A DNA stretch of 64,000 nt from Mariniflexile sp. AS56 (GCF_030552475.1 NZ_JAUPED010000001.1:372001-436000), one strand, 5' to 3'. Numbered from the stretch's first letter, positions 52,007 through 61,641 are shown. Numbers and translations are program-made. Notes: generated by a model not told the origin, from the sequence alone.

Positions 52007-52756
52007 ATGAAAGTGAAAACAATTTTAGTATCTCAACCAGAACCTAAAATAGAAAACTCGCCTTATTTTGATTTAATTGAAAAACAAAAAGTAAAAATAG
52101 ATTTTAGGCCATTCATTCACGTTGAAGGAGTTTCTGCTAAAGAAATTAGACAACAAAAAGTTGACTTAAACAATTACACTGCTATTATTTTAACAAGTAG
52201 AAATGCCATCGATCATTTCTTTAGAGTTGCAGAAGAAATGCGCTTTAAAGTGCCCGATTCTATGAAGTATTTTTGCCAGTCTGAAGCTGTTGCTTTTTAC
52301 CTTCAAAAATATGTAGTTTACAGAAAACGAAAAATTTATGTTGGAAAACGTAGTTTTTCTGAACTGATGCCTTTAATTAAGAAATATAAAGACGAGAAGT
52401 TTTTACTACCAAATACTGATAAAGTAAAAGACGAAGTGCCTGATACTTTAAATGCATTAGGTGTAGATTGGAAACAAGCTATTTTTTACAAAACAGTTAT
52501 TAGCGACCTTTCTGATTTAGCAGATGTTGTTTATGATATTTTAGTATTCTTTAGCCCTTCTGGTATCGATTCGTTATTTCATAACTTTCCAGATTTTCAA
52601 CAAAAAGATACTCGTATTGCCGTATTTGGTAATACCACCATTAAAGCTGTTGAAGAAAGAGGTTTGCGTGTAGATATTGCTGCACCAACACCAGAAACAC
52701 CATCTATGACGATGGCTCTAGATAAATATATTGAAAAAATTAATAAAGGGAAATAA
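52007..52756 (+). CDS. hemD: Uroporphyrinogen-III synthase
   Basis: 249 residues. Two-domain HemD fold with TILVSQPEPKIENSPYFDLI, the AIILTSRNAIDHFF strand-loop, YKTVISDLSDL, VFFSPSGIDSLF and VFGNTTIKAVEERGL. HemD proteins are poorly conserved, but the SP/SG loop FFSPSGI and the flavobacterial context with DUF4271 support it. It closes and inverts ring D of hydroxymethylbilane. Followed by a strong terminator. Confidence 0.88.
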   Translation: MKVKTILVSQPEPKIENSPYFDLIEKQKVKIDFRPFIHVEGVSAKEIRQQKVDLNNYTAIILTSRNAIDHFFRVAEEMRFKVPDSMKYFCQSEAVAFYLQKYVVYRKRKIYVGKRSFSELMPLIKKYKDEKFLLPNTDKVKDEVPDTLNALGVDWKQAIFYKTVISDLSDLADVVYDILVFFSPSGIDSLFHNFPDFQQKDTRIAVFGNTTIKAVEERGLRVDIAAPTPETPSMTMALDKYIEKINKGK

Positions 52757-52773
52757 ACTTTATTACAATCTAA

Positions 52774-52809
52774 TAAAAAAGGGATGATTTTAAAAAATCA
52801 TCCCTTTTT
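52774..52809. terminator. Bidirectional terminator
   Basis: AAAAAGGGATGATTT/AAATCATCCCTTTTT stem between convergent hemD and pckA. Confidence 0.9.
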
Positions 52810-52818
52810 GTTTTAATA

Positions 52819-54435
52819 TTAAAATGCGTACCGCTGCGGGCCGCCACGTCTAATCTCTTCACTTGCAGAGGCTTCAAACTTCTTAAAATTTTCACGAAAG
52901 GCATTCGTAAGTTTAAAAGCGGTTGTATAATAAGCTTCGTCATCATTCCAAGTTGACCTTGGACTTAAAACACTGGTTGGTACACCAGGGCATTCTCTAG
53001 GTTGTGCCACACCAAACACCGAATGTATGTGGTAGTTATCATAATTATACAAACCTAAATCACCATTTAAAACGGCATTAATCATGGCACGGGTATACTT
53101 TAATTTCATACGTGTTCCCACACCGTAAGGTCCTCCGGTCCATCCCGTATTTACTAACCATACATTTACACCAGAATCTTTCATTTTCTTACTAAGCATT
53201 TCGGCATATTTAGTAGGATGTAAAGGCATAAAAGGCGCACCAAAACAGGCTGAAAAATTAGGCGTTGGTTCTAAAACACCAGCTTCCGTTCCTGCCACCT
53301 TAGCAGTATAACCTGAAATAAAATGATATGCGGCTTGACTTGGTGTTAATTTAGAAATTGGAGGCAACACACCAAAAGCATCTGCCGTTAAAAAGAAAAT
53401 ATTTTTAGGATTCTTTCCTGTTGAAGGTACTTGTATATTTTCAATATGATTAATGGGGTAACTAACTCGTGTATTTTGTGTAATAGAGGTGTCTTCAAAC
53501 TTAACAGCACCGTTTTCATCTAAAACCACATTTTCAAGAATCGCTCCTTTTTTTATGGCATCATAAATTTCAGGTTCATTATCTCTTGAAAGATTGATAA
53601 CTTTCGCATAACAGCCTCCTTCAAAGTTAAACACAGAATTTTCCGCTGTCCAACCATGCTCATCATCACCTATTAAACTTCTATTCGGGTCTGTAGAAAG
53701 TGTTGTTTTTCCTGTTCCTGACAAACCAAAGAAAATAGCAGTATCACCATCTTTCCCCACATTGGCACTGCAATGCATAGGCAAGGTGTTTTTATAAACT
53801 GGAAGAATAAAATTCAAAGCAGAAAAAATACCTTTTTTAATCTCACCGGTATAACCAGTACCACCAATAAGTGCTATTTTTTTAGTGAAATTTAAAATCG
53901 CGAAATTGTGTTGACGTGTACCATCAACCTTTGGATCTGCCATAAAACCTGGCGCATTAACCACGGTCCATTCCGATTCAAAAGTTTTCAACTCCTCGTC
54001 GGTTGGACGTAAAAACATATTATAAGCAAACTGATTGCTCCACGGATATTCATTTACTACCCGAATATTCAATTTATAATCGGCATCTGCGCACGCATAA
54101 CAATCTCTAACAAAAATTTCTTTGTTCGATAAATAAGCAGTCACCTTATCATATAAAGCATCAAACTTAGCGGCATCAAACGGAATGTTAATGTCACCCC
54201 ACCAAACTTTATCTTTTGTGATAGCGTCTTCTACAATAAATCGGTCTTTTGGAGAGCGCCCTGTAAATTCACCTGTATTGACTGCTAAAGCGCCAGAAGA
54301 TGACTCGACACCTTGACCCGTTTCAATAGCAATATCATGAAGTTTTTTTGGGGATAATTGATAGTTAACTTTTGCATTTTTAATTCCATATTTATCCAAC
54401 GAAATCGTCTTCGTAATCTGGTCACTGTTTATCAT
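52819..54435 (-). CDS. pckA: ATP-dependent phosphoenolpyruvate carboxykinase
   Basis: 538 residues. P-loop GLSGTGKTTLST, kinase-2 metal region LIGDDEHGW, the Arg/Lys oxaloacetate site SPKDRFIVED and the PCK signature FFLTADAFGVLPPIS. Full-length ATP-type PEPCK, which converts oxaloacetate to phosphoenolpyruvate in gluconeogenesis or in reverse for CO2 fixation. Monocistronic; a -7 box TAATTTTG (54462-54469, minus) lies upstream. Confidence 0.96.
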   Translation of the reverse strand: MINSDQITKTISLDKYGIKNAKVNYQLSPKKLHDIAIETGQGVESSSGALAVNTGEFTGRSPKDRFIVEDAITKDKVWWGDINIPFDAAKFDALYDKVTAYLSNKEIFVRDCYACADADYKLNIRVVNEYPWSNQFAYNMFLRPTDEELKTFESEWTVVNAPGFMADPKVDGTRQHNFAILNFTKKIALIGGTGYTGEIKKGIFSALNFILPVYKNTLPMHCSANVGKDGDTAIFFGLSGTGKTTLSTDPNRSLIGDDEHGWTAENSVFNFEGGCYAKVINLSRDNEPEIYDAIKKGAILENVVLDENGAVKFEDTSITQNTRVSYPINHIENIQVPSTGKNPKNIFFLTADAFGVLPPISKLTPSQAAYHFISGYTAKVAGTEAGVLEPTPNFSACFGAPFMPLHPTKYAEMLSKKMKDSGVNVWLVNTGWTGGPYGVGTRMKLKYTRAMINAVLNGDLGLYNYDNYHIHSVFGVAQPRECPGVPTSVLSPRSTWNDDEAYYTTAFKLTNAFRENFKKFEASASEEIRRGGPQRYAF

Positions 54436-54496
54436 ATCAAAAATATAAATTATGTATTATGCAAAATTAATACATTATTTTTAAATTTTTCTTATT

Positions 54497-54883
54497 TTAG
54501 ACTTTCATTTTTAAGAAATTAATAAATAATAATATCCAAGACAAGATCAATAGCAAACCACCAATAGGAGTTATAATCCCAATTAATTTAAAATCGAAGG
54601 TAGTTAAAGCATTTGTAGCTAAGGCATAAATAGAACCCGAAAACAACAAGACACCTAATAAGGTTAGGTAATAAATTTTCTTTTTGTTTTTATACCTTAT
54701 AAGCACCGTGTTACCTACAAACAACAATAAAATAGCATGATACATTTGGTAACGCACACCCGTTTCAAAAGTTTGTTGTGCTTCTACAGAAATTAATTGT
54801 TTTAAACCATGGGCACCAAACGCACCTAAAACAATGCCTGTTATTCCTAAAATAGAAGCGGTGATTAATATTGTCTTGTTCAT
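54497..54883 (-). CDS. DUF423 membrane protein
   Basis: 128 residues with four hydrophobic helices; family signature GAFGAHGLKQL (about residues 22-32) and TGVRYQMYHAILLL. DUF423 (YgdD-like) proteins are small inner-membrane proteins of unknown function found widely in bacteria. It is downstream of no other gene in its direction and divergent from the saccharopine dehydrogenase gene. Confidence 0.87.
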   Translation of the reverse strand: MNKTILITASILGITGIVLGAFGAHGLKQLISVEAQQTFETGVRYQMYHAILLLFVGNTVLIRYKNKKKIYYLTLLGVLLFSGSIYALATNALTTFDFKLIGIITPIGGLLLILSWILLFINFLKMKV

Positions 54884-54958
54884 ATAATGTTATTTAAAGA
54901 TAAGTGCTATTAGAGTTCATTAAATTAGAGATTACAAAATTACTTAACAAATATTACT

Positions 54959-56323
54959 ATGCGAAAGATTTTGGTTATTGGTTCAGGAAAATCTACCTCC
55001 TACCTATTAAAATATTTACTAGACAAATCGGCTTCAGAGAAGCTATTCATCACCGTGGGCGATATACATACAGATACCGCTAAAAAACTTATTGGCAACC
55101 ACGAAAATGCCGAAACGATTATACTGGATATTTTTAATGAAATTGATAGAAAAAAGGCTATAAAAAATGCAGACATTGTTATTTCGATGCTCCCTGTTAG
55201 TTTACATATTCAAGTTGCTAAAGATTGTATTCTATTCGGAAAAAGTATGGTAACAGCATCATACATAAGCTCAGAAATGCAAGCGTTAGATGCTGAGGCT
55301 AAAGCAAGAAACCTTATTTTTATGAATGAAATTGGCGTAGACCCAGGCATCGACCATATGAGTGCTATGCAGGTTTTAAACCGAATTCGCGATGATGGCG
55401 GTAAGGTTATTTTGTTTGAATCGTTTACAGGCGGTTTAATAGCCCCAGAAAGCGACAACAACCTCTGGAATTATAAATTTACATGGAACCCAAGAAACGT
55501 GGTTATTGCAGGTCAAGGTGGCGCTGCCAAATTTCTTCAAGAAGGTACTTATAAATACATTCCATACCACCGGTTATTTAGGCGTACAGAATTTTTAGAG
55601 GTTGAGGCTTTTGGACAATTCGAAATTTACGCGAACAGAGATTCCTTAAAATACCAAAGTGTTTATGGTTTAGATTCTATAAGAACATTATATCGTGGTA
55701 CTATTAGGCGTGTTGGCTTTTCTCGTGCTTGGAATATTTTTGTCAATTTAGGTATGACTGATGACAGCTACACAATAGATGATAGTGAAAACATGAGCTA
55801 CCGCGATTTTGTAAATGCCTTTTTACCTTACAGTCCGTCCGATTCCGTAGAACTCAAATTGAGATATCAACTAAAAATTGACCAAGATGATATTGTTTGG
55901 GAAAAACTTATTGAACTCGATATTTTTAATGCCCAAAAACCCGTAGGCTTAAAAAAAGCAACGCCAGCACAAATACTTCAAAAAATACTTATGGATAGCT
56001 GGACACTCGATAAAACAGACAAAGACATGATCGTGATGTATCATAAATTTGGCTACGAAAAAGATGGAAAAACATACCAAATAGACAGCAATATGGTGGT
56101 TCTTGGCGACGACCAAACCTATACTGCCATGGCAAAAACCGTTGGCTTGCCTGTAGCTATAGCAACCCTTGCCATTTTAAACGGCAAAATAAAAACGCCC
56201 GGAGTACAAATACCTATAACAAAAGAAGTTTACACGCCTATTTTAAAGGAATTAGAAACTTTTGGCATTCAATTTAAAGAGAAAGAAGTGCCTTATTTAG
56301 GTTATAATTCTTTAAATAATTAA
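54959..56323 (+). CDS. Saccharopine dehydrogenase-family protein
   Basis: 454 residues: N-terminal Rossmann fold (KILVIGSGKSTSYLLKYLLD), IVISMLPVSLHIQVAKDC, MNEIGVDPGIDHMSAMQ, and a large C-terminal saccharopine-binding domain with FTWNPRNVVIAGQGGAAKF. The GVDPGIDHM and AGQGGAAKF segments are typical of saccharopine dehydrogenase (glutamate-forming). It would take part in lysine breakdown to glutamate and aminoadipate semialdehyde. An Lrp regulator follows on the same strand. Confidence 0.88.
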   Translation: MRKILVIGSGKSTSYLLKYLLDKSASEKLFITVGDIHTDTAKKLIGNHENAETIILDIFNEIDRKKAIKNADIVISMLPVSLHIQVAKDCILFGKSMVTASYISSEMQALDAEAKARNLIFMNEIGVDPGIDHMSAMQVLNRIRDDGGKVILFESFTGGLIAPESDNNLWNYKFTWNPRNVVIAGQGGAAKFLQEGTYKYIPYHRLFRRTEFLEVEAFGQFEIYANRDSLKYQSVYGLDSIRTLYRGTIRRVGFSRAWNIFVNLGMTDDSYTIDDSENMSYRDFVNAFLPYSPSDSVELKLRYQLKIDQDDIVWEKLIELDIFNAQKPVGLKKATPAQILQKILMDSWTLDKTDKDMIVMYHKFGYEKDGKTYQIDSNMVVLGDDQTYTAMAKTVGLPVAIATLAILNGKIKTPGVQIPITKEVYTPILKELETFGIQFKEKEVPYLGYNSLNN

Positions 56324-56445
56324 AATTTCAGGACACACTAAAACAATCGTGATTTTTTAAAACTACGGAACAATAGTTAACATTATTATAGTTTCAAATT
56401 AAAATCATATTACTACATTTAAGTTTTAGAATGAAATCATAATTA

Positions 56446-56916
56446 ATGAAATCCAAAAACAAAACGATTACCATAGACGGTATCGATAAAAAAATACTAC
56501 GCGCACTCACTACAGATGCCCGTACACCCATTTTAGAAATTGCTCGAAACGTAGGTATTTCGGGCGCAGCTATTCATCAACGTTTAAAAAAACTAGAGAA
56601 ATCTAAACTTTTGGATGGTTCCAAATTCATTTTAAACCCAAAAGTATTGGGATATACCACCCTCGCATTTATAGGCATCTATTTAGATAAAGGCATAAAT
56701 AATCAAGATGTTGTAAAAGCATTAAAACGCATTCCTGAAGTTTTAGAATGCCATTACACTACTGGAACTTATAATATGTTTATCAAACTTTTATCGCATG
56801 ACAATACCCATTTAATGCAATTACTTAATAATAAAATTCAAACTATTAATGGCGTTTTAAGAACGGAATCCCTTATATCTTTAGACCAGCAAATTGACAG
56901 ACAAATTAGTATCTAA
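56446..56916 (+). CDS. Lrp/AsnC-family transcriptional regulator
   Basis: 156 residues, standard size: N-terminal helix-turn-helix (DKKILRALTTDARTPILEIA, ISGAAIHQRLKKLEKSKLL) and a C-terminal RAM ligand-binding domain (TTLAFIGIYLDKGINNQDVV, ECHYTTGTYNMFIKLL). Lrp/AsnC proteins sense amino acids. Given the neighbouring saccharopine dehydrogenase gene, lysine or a related amino acid is the reasonable guess. Followed 11 bp later by an outer-membrane protein gene. Confidence 0.92.
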   Translation: MKSKNKTITIDGIDKKILRALTTDARTPILEIARNVGISGAAIHQRLKKLEKSKLLDGSKFILNPKVLGYTTLAFIGIYLDKGINNQDVVKALKRIPEVLECHYTTGTYNMFIKLLSHDNTHLMQLLNNKIQTINGVLRTESLISLDQQIDRQISI

Positions 56917-56927
56917 CCAAAAACTTC

Positions 56928-57479
56928 ATGAAAAACACCTTATTATTTCTGCTTATTAGCTTCTTAACATCATCAACCATGTTTTCACAAGAATCAAGTG
57001 ACAGTGCCACGACACAACCTGGTAATGAAGTTAAAATAAACATGACAAACCTTATTGTTTTTAAATGGCTTGATGTTGGCTACGAATATATTTTAAACGA
57101 AGAATCTTCAATTGGAATAGGCACCTTAATCAGTTTTAATTCAGACAAAGATAATAATGACGATTTAGATGAATATAGAACATTCTCACTAACGCCTTAT
57201 TACAGACATTTCTTTTCGAAAAAGTATGCTCAAGGTTTTTTTGTTGAAGGATTTGCTATGTTGCATTCAGGAAAAGACGACTATTATGACTACAATACAA
57301 GCACCTATTACGATGAAAAATACACCGATTTAGCCATTGGTATTTCCGCAGGCGCTAAGTTTGTTACAGCACGAGGTTTTATTGCAGAAATATATTTAGG
57401 CCTTGGTAGAGATATGCTGGAACAAAGCGATATTGAAATTGCAGGAAGAGGCGGTATTGCATTAGGTTTTAGATTTTAA
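56928..57479 (+). CDS. Outer-membrane beta-barrel protein, unknown function
   Basis: 183 residues with a signal peptide (SSTMFSQ). The remainder alternates strands with aromatic ends (FKWLDVGYEYILNEESSIGI, FSLTPYYRHFFSKKYAQGFF) and ends in Phe (GGIALGFRF), which fits an OmpX-like eight-strand barrel. Acidic tyrosine-rich loop (KDDYYDYNTSTYYDEKYTD) at the surface. It follows the Lrp gene by 11 bp and is terminated by a hairpin. Confidence 0.75.
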   Translation: MKNTLLFLLISFLTSSTMFSQESSDSATTQPGNEVKINMTNLIVFKWLDVGYEYILNEESSIGIGTLISFNSDKDNNDDLDEYRTFSLTPYYRHFFSKKYAQGFFVEGFAMLHSGKDDYYDYNTSTYYDEKYTDLAIGISAGAKFVTARGFIAEIYLGLGRDMLEQSDIEIAGRGGIALGFRF

Positions 57480-57499
57480 AAACTCATCCTTCCTATATA

Positions 57500-57532
57500 A
57501 AAAAACCCAAACAGCTATGTTTGGGTTTTTTT
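57500..57532. terminator. Bidirectional terminator
   Basis: AAAAACCCAAACA/TGTTTGGGTTTTT stem with a short GCTA loop between convergent barrel and glyS genes. Confidence 0.9.
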
Positions 57533-57546
57533 TATTTAATTAAGAA

Positions 57547-57562
57547 TCCGGCCTTGGCTGGA
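57547..57562. repeat. Short palindrome beside glyS stop (class 2, copy 4)
   Basis: TCCGGC-cttg-GCTGGA (one G-T pair), 4 bp from the glyS stop codon. Confidence 0.45.
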
Positions 57563-57565
57563 GTT

Positions 57566-59107
57566 TTACATTTTCATTAACCAAGTACGTACATCGACTT
57601 CTTGCTTAATAATAGCTCTTAAATCTTCAATTTTAACACGTTCTTGCTCCATAGAATCTCTATGACGAATGGTTACTGTGTTATTTTCTATAGTGTCATG
57701 ATCTACAGTGATACAAAATGGCGTTCCGTTGGCATCTTGCCTTCTGTAACGGCGACCCACAGCATCCTTTTCATCATAATCTACATTGAAATCCCATTTC
57801 AAATCGTTTACAATTTGTTTTGCTATTTCTGGTAAACCATCTTTCTTAACCAACGGCAACACCGCTGCTTTTATAGGCGATAATACACTCGGTAATTTTA
57901 ATACAGTTCTAGTTGTTCCGTTTTCTAATGCTTCTTCTACTAATGAATTAGAGAAAATAGCTAAAAACATACGATCTAAACCAATAGATGTTTCTAAAAC
58001 ATAAGGCGTGTAGCTAGCATTCTCTTCATGATCAAAATACTGAAGTTTTTTACCAGAGAATTTTTCATGTTGAGATAAATCGAAATCGGTACGTGAGTGA
58101 ATACCTTCTAACTCTTTAAATCCAAATGGGAATTTAAATTCAATATCAGTCGCGGCATCTGCATAATGCGCTAATTTTTCATGGTCATGAAAACGGTAAT
58201 TATCCGTTCCCATTCCTAATGATAAATGCCATTTCATTCTAGCTTCTTTCCAGTGCTCAAACCATTCCTTTTGAGTACCTGGTTTGATAAAAAATTGCAT
58301 TTCCATTTGTTCAAACTCACGCATTCTAAAAATAAATTGTCTCGCCACAATTTCGTTTCTAAACGCTTTACCGGTTTGTGCAATTCCGAAAGGAATTTTT
58401 AAACGTCCTGTTTTTTGAACATTTAAAAAGTTAACAAAAATACCTTGTGCTGTTTCAGGACGTAAGTACAAATCCATCGCGCTCTCTGCTGAGGCACCTA
58501 GTTTGGTTCCAAACATTAAGTTAAACTGCTTCACATCGGTCCAGTTTCTACTTCCTGTTAATGGGTCGGCAATTTCCAACTCTTCAATTAATGCTTTAAC
58601 ATCAGCCAAATCTTCATTTTCTAAAGATTTTGCCATACGCGAAAGCGTTGCATTTATTTTTTCTTGATAATCTACAACACGCTTGTTTGTAGTTACAAAT
58701 TCTTCTTTATTGAAAGAATCTCCAAAACGTTTCGCTGCTTTATCAACTTCTTTGTCAATTTTAGCTTCAATTTTAGCACAATAGTCTTCAATTAAAACAT
58801 CGGCTCTGTAACGCTTTTTCGAATCTTTATTATCAATTAACGGGTCGTTAAACGCATCAACGTGCCCAGAAGCTTTCCAAGTAGTTGGATGCATAAAAAT
58901 TGCTGCATCAATACCTACTATATTATCATTCATCTGCACCATGGCTTTCCACCAGTAGTCGCGTATGTTTTTCTTTAGTTCTGCACCGTTTTGAGCGTAG
59001 TCGTAAACTGCACTTAATCCATCGTAGATTTCACTACTTTGAAACACGTAACCATACTCCTTTGCATGAGAGATTACTTTTTTAAATTGATCTTCGTTAT
59101 TTGCCAT
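57566..59107 (-). CDS. glyS: Glycyl-tRNA synthetase, single-chain type
   Basis: 513 residues, class II synthetase of the dimeric (eukaryote-like, alpha2) type: N-terminal YVFQSSEIYDGLSAVYDYAQ, motif 2 FRNEIVARQFIFRMREFEQM, motif 3 ETSIGLDRMFLAIF, and a C-terminal anticodon-binding domain with VGRRYRRQDANGTPF. A TATTTTTG box (59112-59119, minus) lies only 5 bp before the ATG, so the message may be almost leaderless. The alpha/beta two-gene GlyRS is not used here. Confidence 0.95.
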   Translation of the reverse strand: MANNEDQFKKVISHAKEYGYVFQSSEIYDGLSAVYDYAQNGAELKKNIRDYWWKAMVQMNDNIVGIDAAIFMHPTTWKASGHVDAFNDPLIDNKDSKKRYRADVLIEDYCAKIEAKIDKEVDKAAKRFGDSFNKEEFVTTNKRVVDYQEKINATLSRMAKSLENEDLADVKALIEELEIADPLTGSRNWTDVKQFNLMFGTKLGASAESAMDLYLRPETAQGIFVNFLNVQKTGRLKIPFGIAQTGKAFRNEIVARQFIFRMREFEQMEMQFFIKPGTQKEWFEHWKEARMKWHLSLGMGTDNYRFHDHEKLAHYADAATDIEFKFPFGFKELEGIHSRTDFDLSQHEKFSGKKLQYFDHEENASYTPYVLETSIGLDRMFLAIFSNSLVEEALENGTTRTVLKLPSVLSPIKAAVLPLVKKDGLPEIAKQIVNDLKWDFNVDYDEKDAVGRRYRRQDANGTPFCITVDHDTIENNTVTIRHRDSMEQERVKIEDLRAIIKQEVDVRTWLMKM

Positions 59108-59185
59108 GGTGCAAAAATAAAAAACCGCAACAAACTAAAAGCGTTCTTTATTAAAAATTAAATATGAATTTGCTTATTTTTAAGT

Positions 59186-59288
59186 GCGTTAGGGATTGAA
59201 GCATCTGTTTGAGCTCTTTTTGCGACGGTAGGAGCAAGAAAGCGAGTGCGGAAAGCCCGACCCTTGTGGTAACGCCCAAATTATTAGA
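59186..59288 (+). repeat. Dispersed inverted-end repeat, copy 4
   Basis: Left end GCGTTAGGGATTGAAGCATC, right end AAAGCCCGACCCTTGTGGTA continuing ACGCCCAAATTATTA. Middle contains GAGCTCTTTTTGC facing GCAAGAAAGC. It lies just before the ComF gene, whose ATG is 10 bp after the last conserved base. Confidence 0.82.
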
Positions 59289-59298
59289 ACTGGAATTT

Positions 59299-59976
59299 AT
59301 GCTTAAACCCTTGGTCGATTTATTATTCCCTAAGGTCTGCTACGCCTGCCTTCATCTATTACATGATAATGAAGACACTATTTGTGTGAGTTGCAGGCAT
59401 GACTTACCTGTAACCAACTTTCATTTTGATGGTGATGATGCCGTTAAGAAAGTTTTATACGGGCGAGCAACCATTGAAAATGCCACCGCGCTTTTTAGGT
59501 TTGAAAAAAAAGGACTCGTACAGCAACTTATTCATGGGTTAAAGTATAAAGGCTATGAAACTATTGGCTACTCCTTGGGAAATTGGCTTGGTGGCGAATT
59601 AAACACCATTGATAGTTACAAAACGGTAGATGTAGTGATTCCTGTGCCTTTACACAAAAAGAAGTTAACAAAACGTGGTTATAATCAGGTCGAGAAGTTC
59701 GGGCAACAAATTGCTAAGAGCTTGGAAGCCACATATACTGATGACATGTTGATAAAAGTAACCAACACCAGTTCGCAAACCATTAAAAACAGATTGGCAC
59801 GTTGGAACAACACCAACGAATTGTTTGCAATAAAAAACCTGGAGGCGCTTGAAAACAAACACATCCTTCTAGTCGACGATATTATTACAACTGGCGCCAC
59901 TTTAGAAGCTTGCATAAGCGTATTGAGTCATGCAAAAAACATAAAAATAAGTATTGCCACCATAGCAATAGCCTAA
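59299..59976 (+). CDS. ComF-family phosphoribosyltransferase-like protein
   Basis: 226 residues from ATG 59299; a longer frame would start inside the repeat and lacks coding character. The N-terminus has a zinc-ribbon pair (CYAC, CVSC), followed by a type I phosphoribosyltransferase fold: DVVIPVPLHKKKLTKRGYNQ and the PRPP loop ILLVDDIITTGATL. ComF proteins take part in DNA uptake and processing during natural transformation in some bacteria; here that role is not proven. Confidence 0.9.
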   Translation: MLKPLVDLLFPKVCYACLHLLHDNEDTICVSCRHDLPVTNFHFDGDDAVKKVLYGRATIENATALFRFEKKGLVQQLIHGLKYKGYETIGYSLGNWLGGELNTIDSYKTVDVVIPVPLHKKKLTKRGYNQVEKFGQQIAKSLEATYTDDMLIKVTNTSSQTIKNRLARWNNTNELFAIKNLEALENKHILLVDDIITTGATLEACISVLSHAKNIKISIATIAIA

Positions 59977-60033
59977 AGAGTTAACCGTTATATCTTTAAA
60001 ATTATGTAGGTTTGTACAAAATTTAAATTGGCG

Positions 60034-61641
60034 ATGAACAAAACCCTTTCAAGTTTTATTTTAATGATTTTTTTAGGCCTTGTTTTTGTAAACTGTGCCA
60101 ACAGAGGAACACCTGACGGTGGACCAAAAGACGAAATGCCTCCGAAGATTTTAAACGAACTTCCTGAAAATTACAACACTAATTTTAAGGGGAAGGTTAT
60201 TAAAATATATTTTGATGAGTATGTAAAAATTAAAGACATACAAAAACAACTTATTATTTCGCCACCCATGACAACCCAACCAGAAATAACTCCTCTTGGT
60301 GGTGCAAGCAAACAAATTATCATTAAAATTTTTGATACGCTACAACCAAACACAACCTACGCGTTTAATTTTGGAAACAGTATTACCGATAATAATGAAG
60401 GAAATCCCTATCCGTTTTACAGATATGTATTTTCTACAGGGAGCTACATTGATTCTTTAAGTGTAAAAGGAAACATTCTTGATGCCTTAAAAAGAAAACC
60501 TGAAACCTTTGTAAACGTAGCACTTTACGAAGTGGATTCTACGTTTACAGATTCTATTATTTATAAAAAAGCACCTAAATACATTACCAACACCCTGGAT
60601 AGTGTGACGACTTTTTCTATTGAAAACATTAAAGCCGGCACCTACATGCTTATGGCCTTGAAGGATGGTAATGGTGATAATAAGTTTCAGCAAAAAACCG
60701 ACCAAATAGCCTTTCACAAAAGCTTTATCACGGTTCCAGCCGACACAACTTACACCCTTAAATTATTTCAAGAAACGCTTGATTTTAAACCAAACCGACC
60801 ACAAATAGCTGCTACACAAAAAATAGCCATTGGTTTTGAGGGTGATTATAAAAAAATGAAGGTGAATATGAAGTCTGAAATTCCTGCAGATTTTGATTAC
60901 CGCATAACCAAAGATGAAAAAACAGACACTCTTTATTATTGGTATAAGCCTAAATTTGAAGCCGACTCACTGCTTTTAAACATAACGCATACCAATTTTG
61001 ATAAAGATTATACGGTAAAACTCAGAAAGCAGAAAAAAGACTCGTTAATTATTAAAGGAAACCCGTCTGGAACTATTGGTACTGGACAACCTTTTAAAAT
61101 TACAGCTAATATTCCGTTTGTTCATTTTGAGGCTTCTAAGGTTAATCTTATAGATAAAGATTCTGTAAAAGTTGATTTTACTACAGAATTTGATTCTATA
61201 AACAACACCTACGCATTCAACTTTAAAAAGACTGATGAAAACAGTTACAAAATGTTTGTTTTACCTGAAGCTTTCACCGATTTTTTCGACAGTAAGAATG
61301 ACACGTTAAGATATAATTTAACAACCAGAAAAGCCTCCGATTTTGGTTTTGTACGTTTCACCTTGGTAAATGCCAACTACCCACTAATTATTCAACTCAC
61401 TACTGAAAAAGGCGAAGTAAAAGCAGAAAAATATATAACCAAACCCGAAATAGTCGACTTTTTAAACTTACAACCGAGCACCTATTTTATTAGAGTGATC
61501 CATGATGCTAATAGTAATGGAATCTATGACACTGGTAGCTATCTTAAAAAAATACAACCCGAGCGCGTTAGTCATTTTAAAGAAATAGAAGTGCGTGCCG
61601 ATTGGGGATACCCAGAAACGTTGGAGTTTACGTCAGACTAA
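60034..61641 (+). CDS. Ig-like (SbsA/Big_5) domain lipoprotein
   Basis: 535 residues from ATG 60034. Lipoprotein signal LVFVNCANRGTPDGGPKDEM; the N-terminal Big_5/SbsA Ig-like domain is typical: PPKILNELPENYNTNFKGKV, IYFDEYVKIKDIQKQLIISP, TTYAFNFGNSITDNNEG. A repeat of SbsA-like and carboxypeptidase-regulatory-like strands follows (SVKGNILDALKRKPETFVNV, YMLMALKDGNGDNKF, FIRVIHDANSNGIYD). Surface or periplasmic structural role is likely. Its last 14 bp overlap the convergent nitrilase gene. Confidence 0.82.
   Translation: MNKTLSSFILMIFLGLVFVNCANRGTPDGGPKDEMPPKILNELPENYNTNFKGKVIKIYFDEYVKIKDIQKQLIISPPMTTQPEITPLGGASKQIIIKIFDTLQPNTTYAFNFGNSITDNNEGNPYPFYRYVFSTGSYIDSLSVKGNILDALKRKPETFVNVALYEVDSTFTDSIIYKKAPKYITNTLDSVTTFSIENIKAGTYMLMALKDGNGDNKFQQKTDQIAFHKSFITVPADTTYTLKLFQETLDFKPNRPQIAATQKIAIGFEGDYKKMKVNMKSEIPADFDYRITKDEKTDTLYYWYKPKFEADSLLLNITHTNFDKDYTVKLRKQKKDSLIIKGNPSGTIGTGQPFKITANIPFVHFEASKVNLIDKDSVKVDFTTEFDSINNTYAFNFKKTDENSYKMFVLPEAFTDFFDSKNDTLRYNLTTRKASDFGFVRFTLVNANYPLIIQLTTEKGEVKAEKYITKPEIVDFLNLQPSTYFIRVIHDANSNGIYDTGSYLKKIQPERVSHFKEIEVRADWGYPETLEFTSD

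Noticed and set aside
1934-59288. Dispersed repeats as integron attC sites
   Set aside because: attC sites run AAC...GTT, while these run GTT...AAC, and no integrase or cassette array is present. The inner sequence is not gene-like.
59209-59298. 30-codon extension of comF
   Set aside because: It begins inside the repeat; ComF zinc-ribbon proteins start close to the ATG at 59299.
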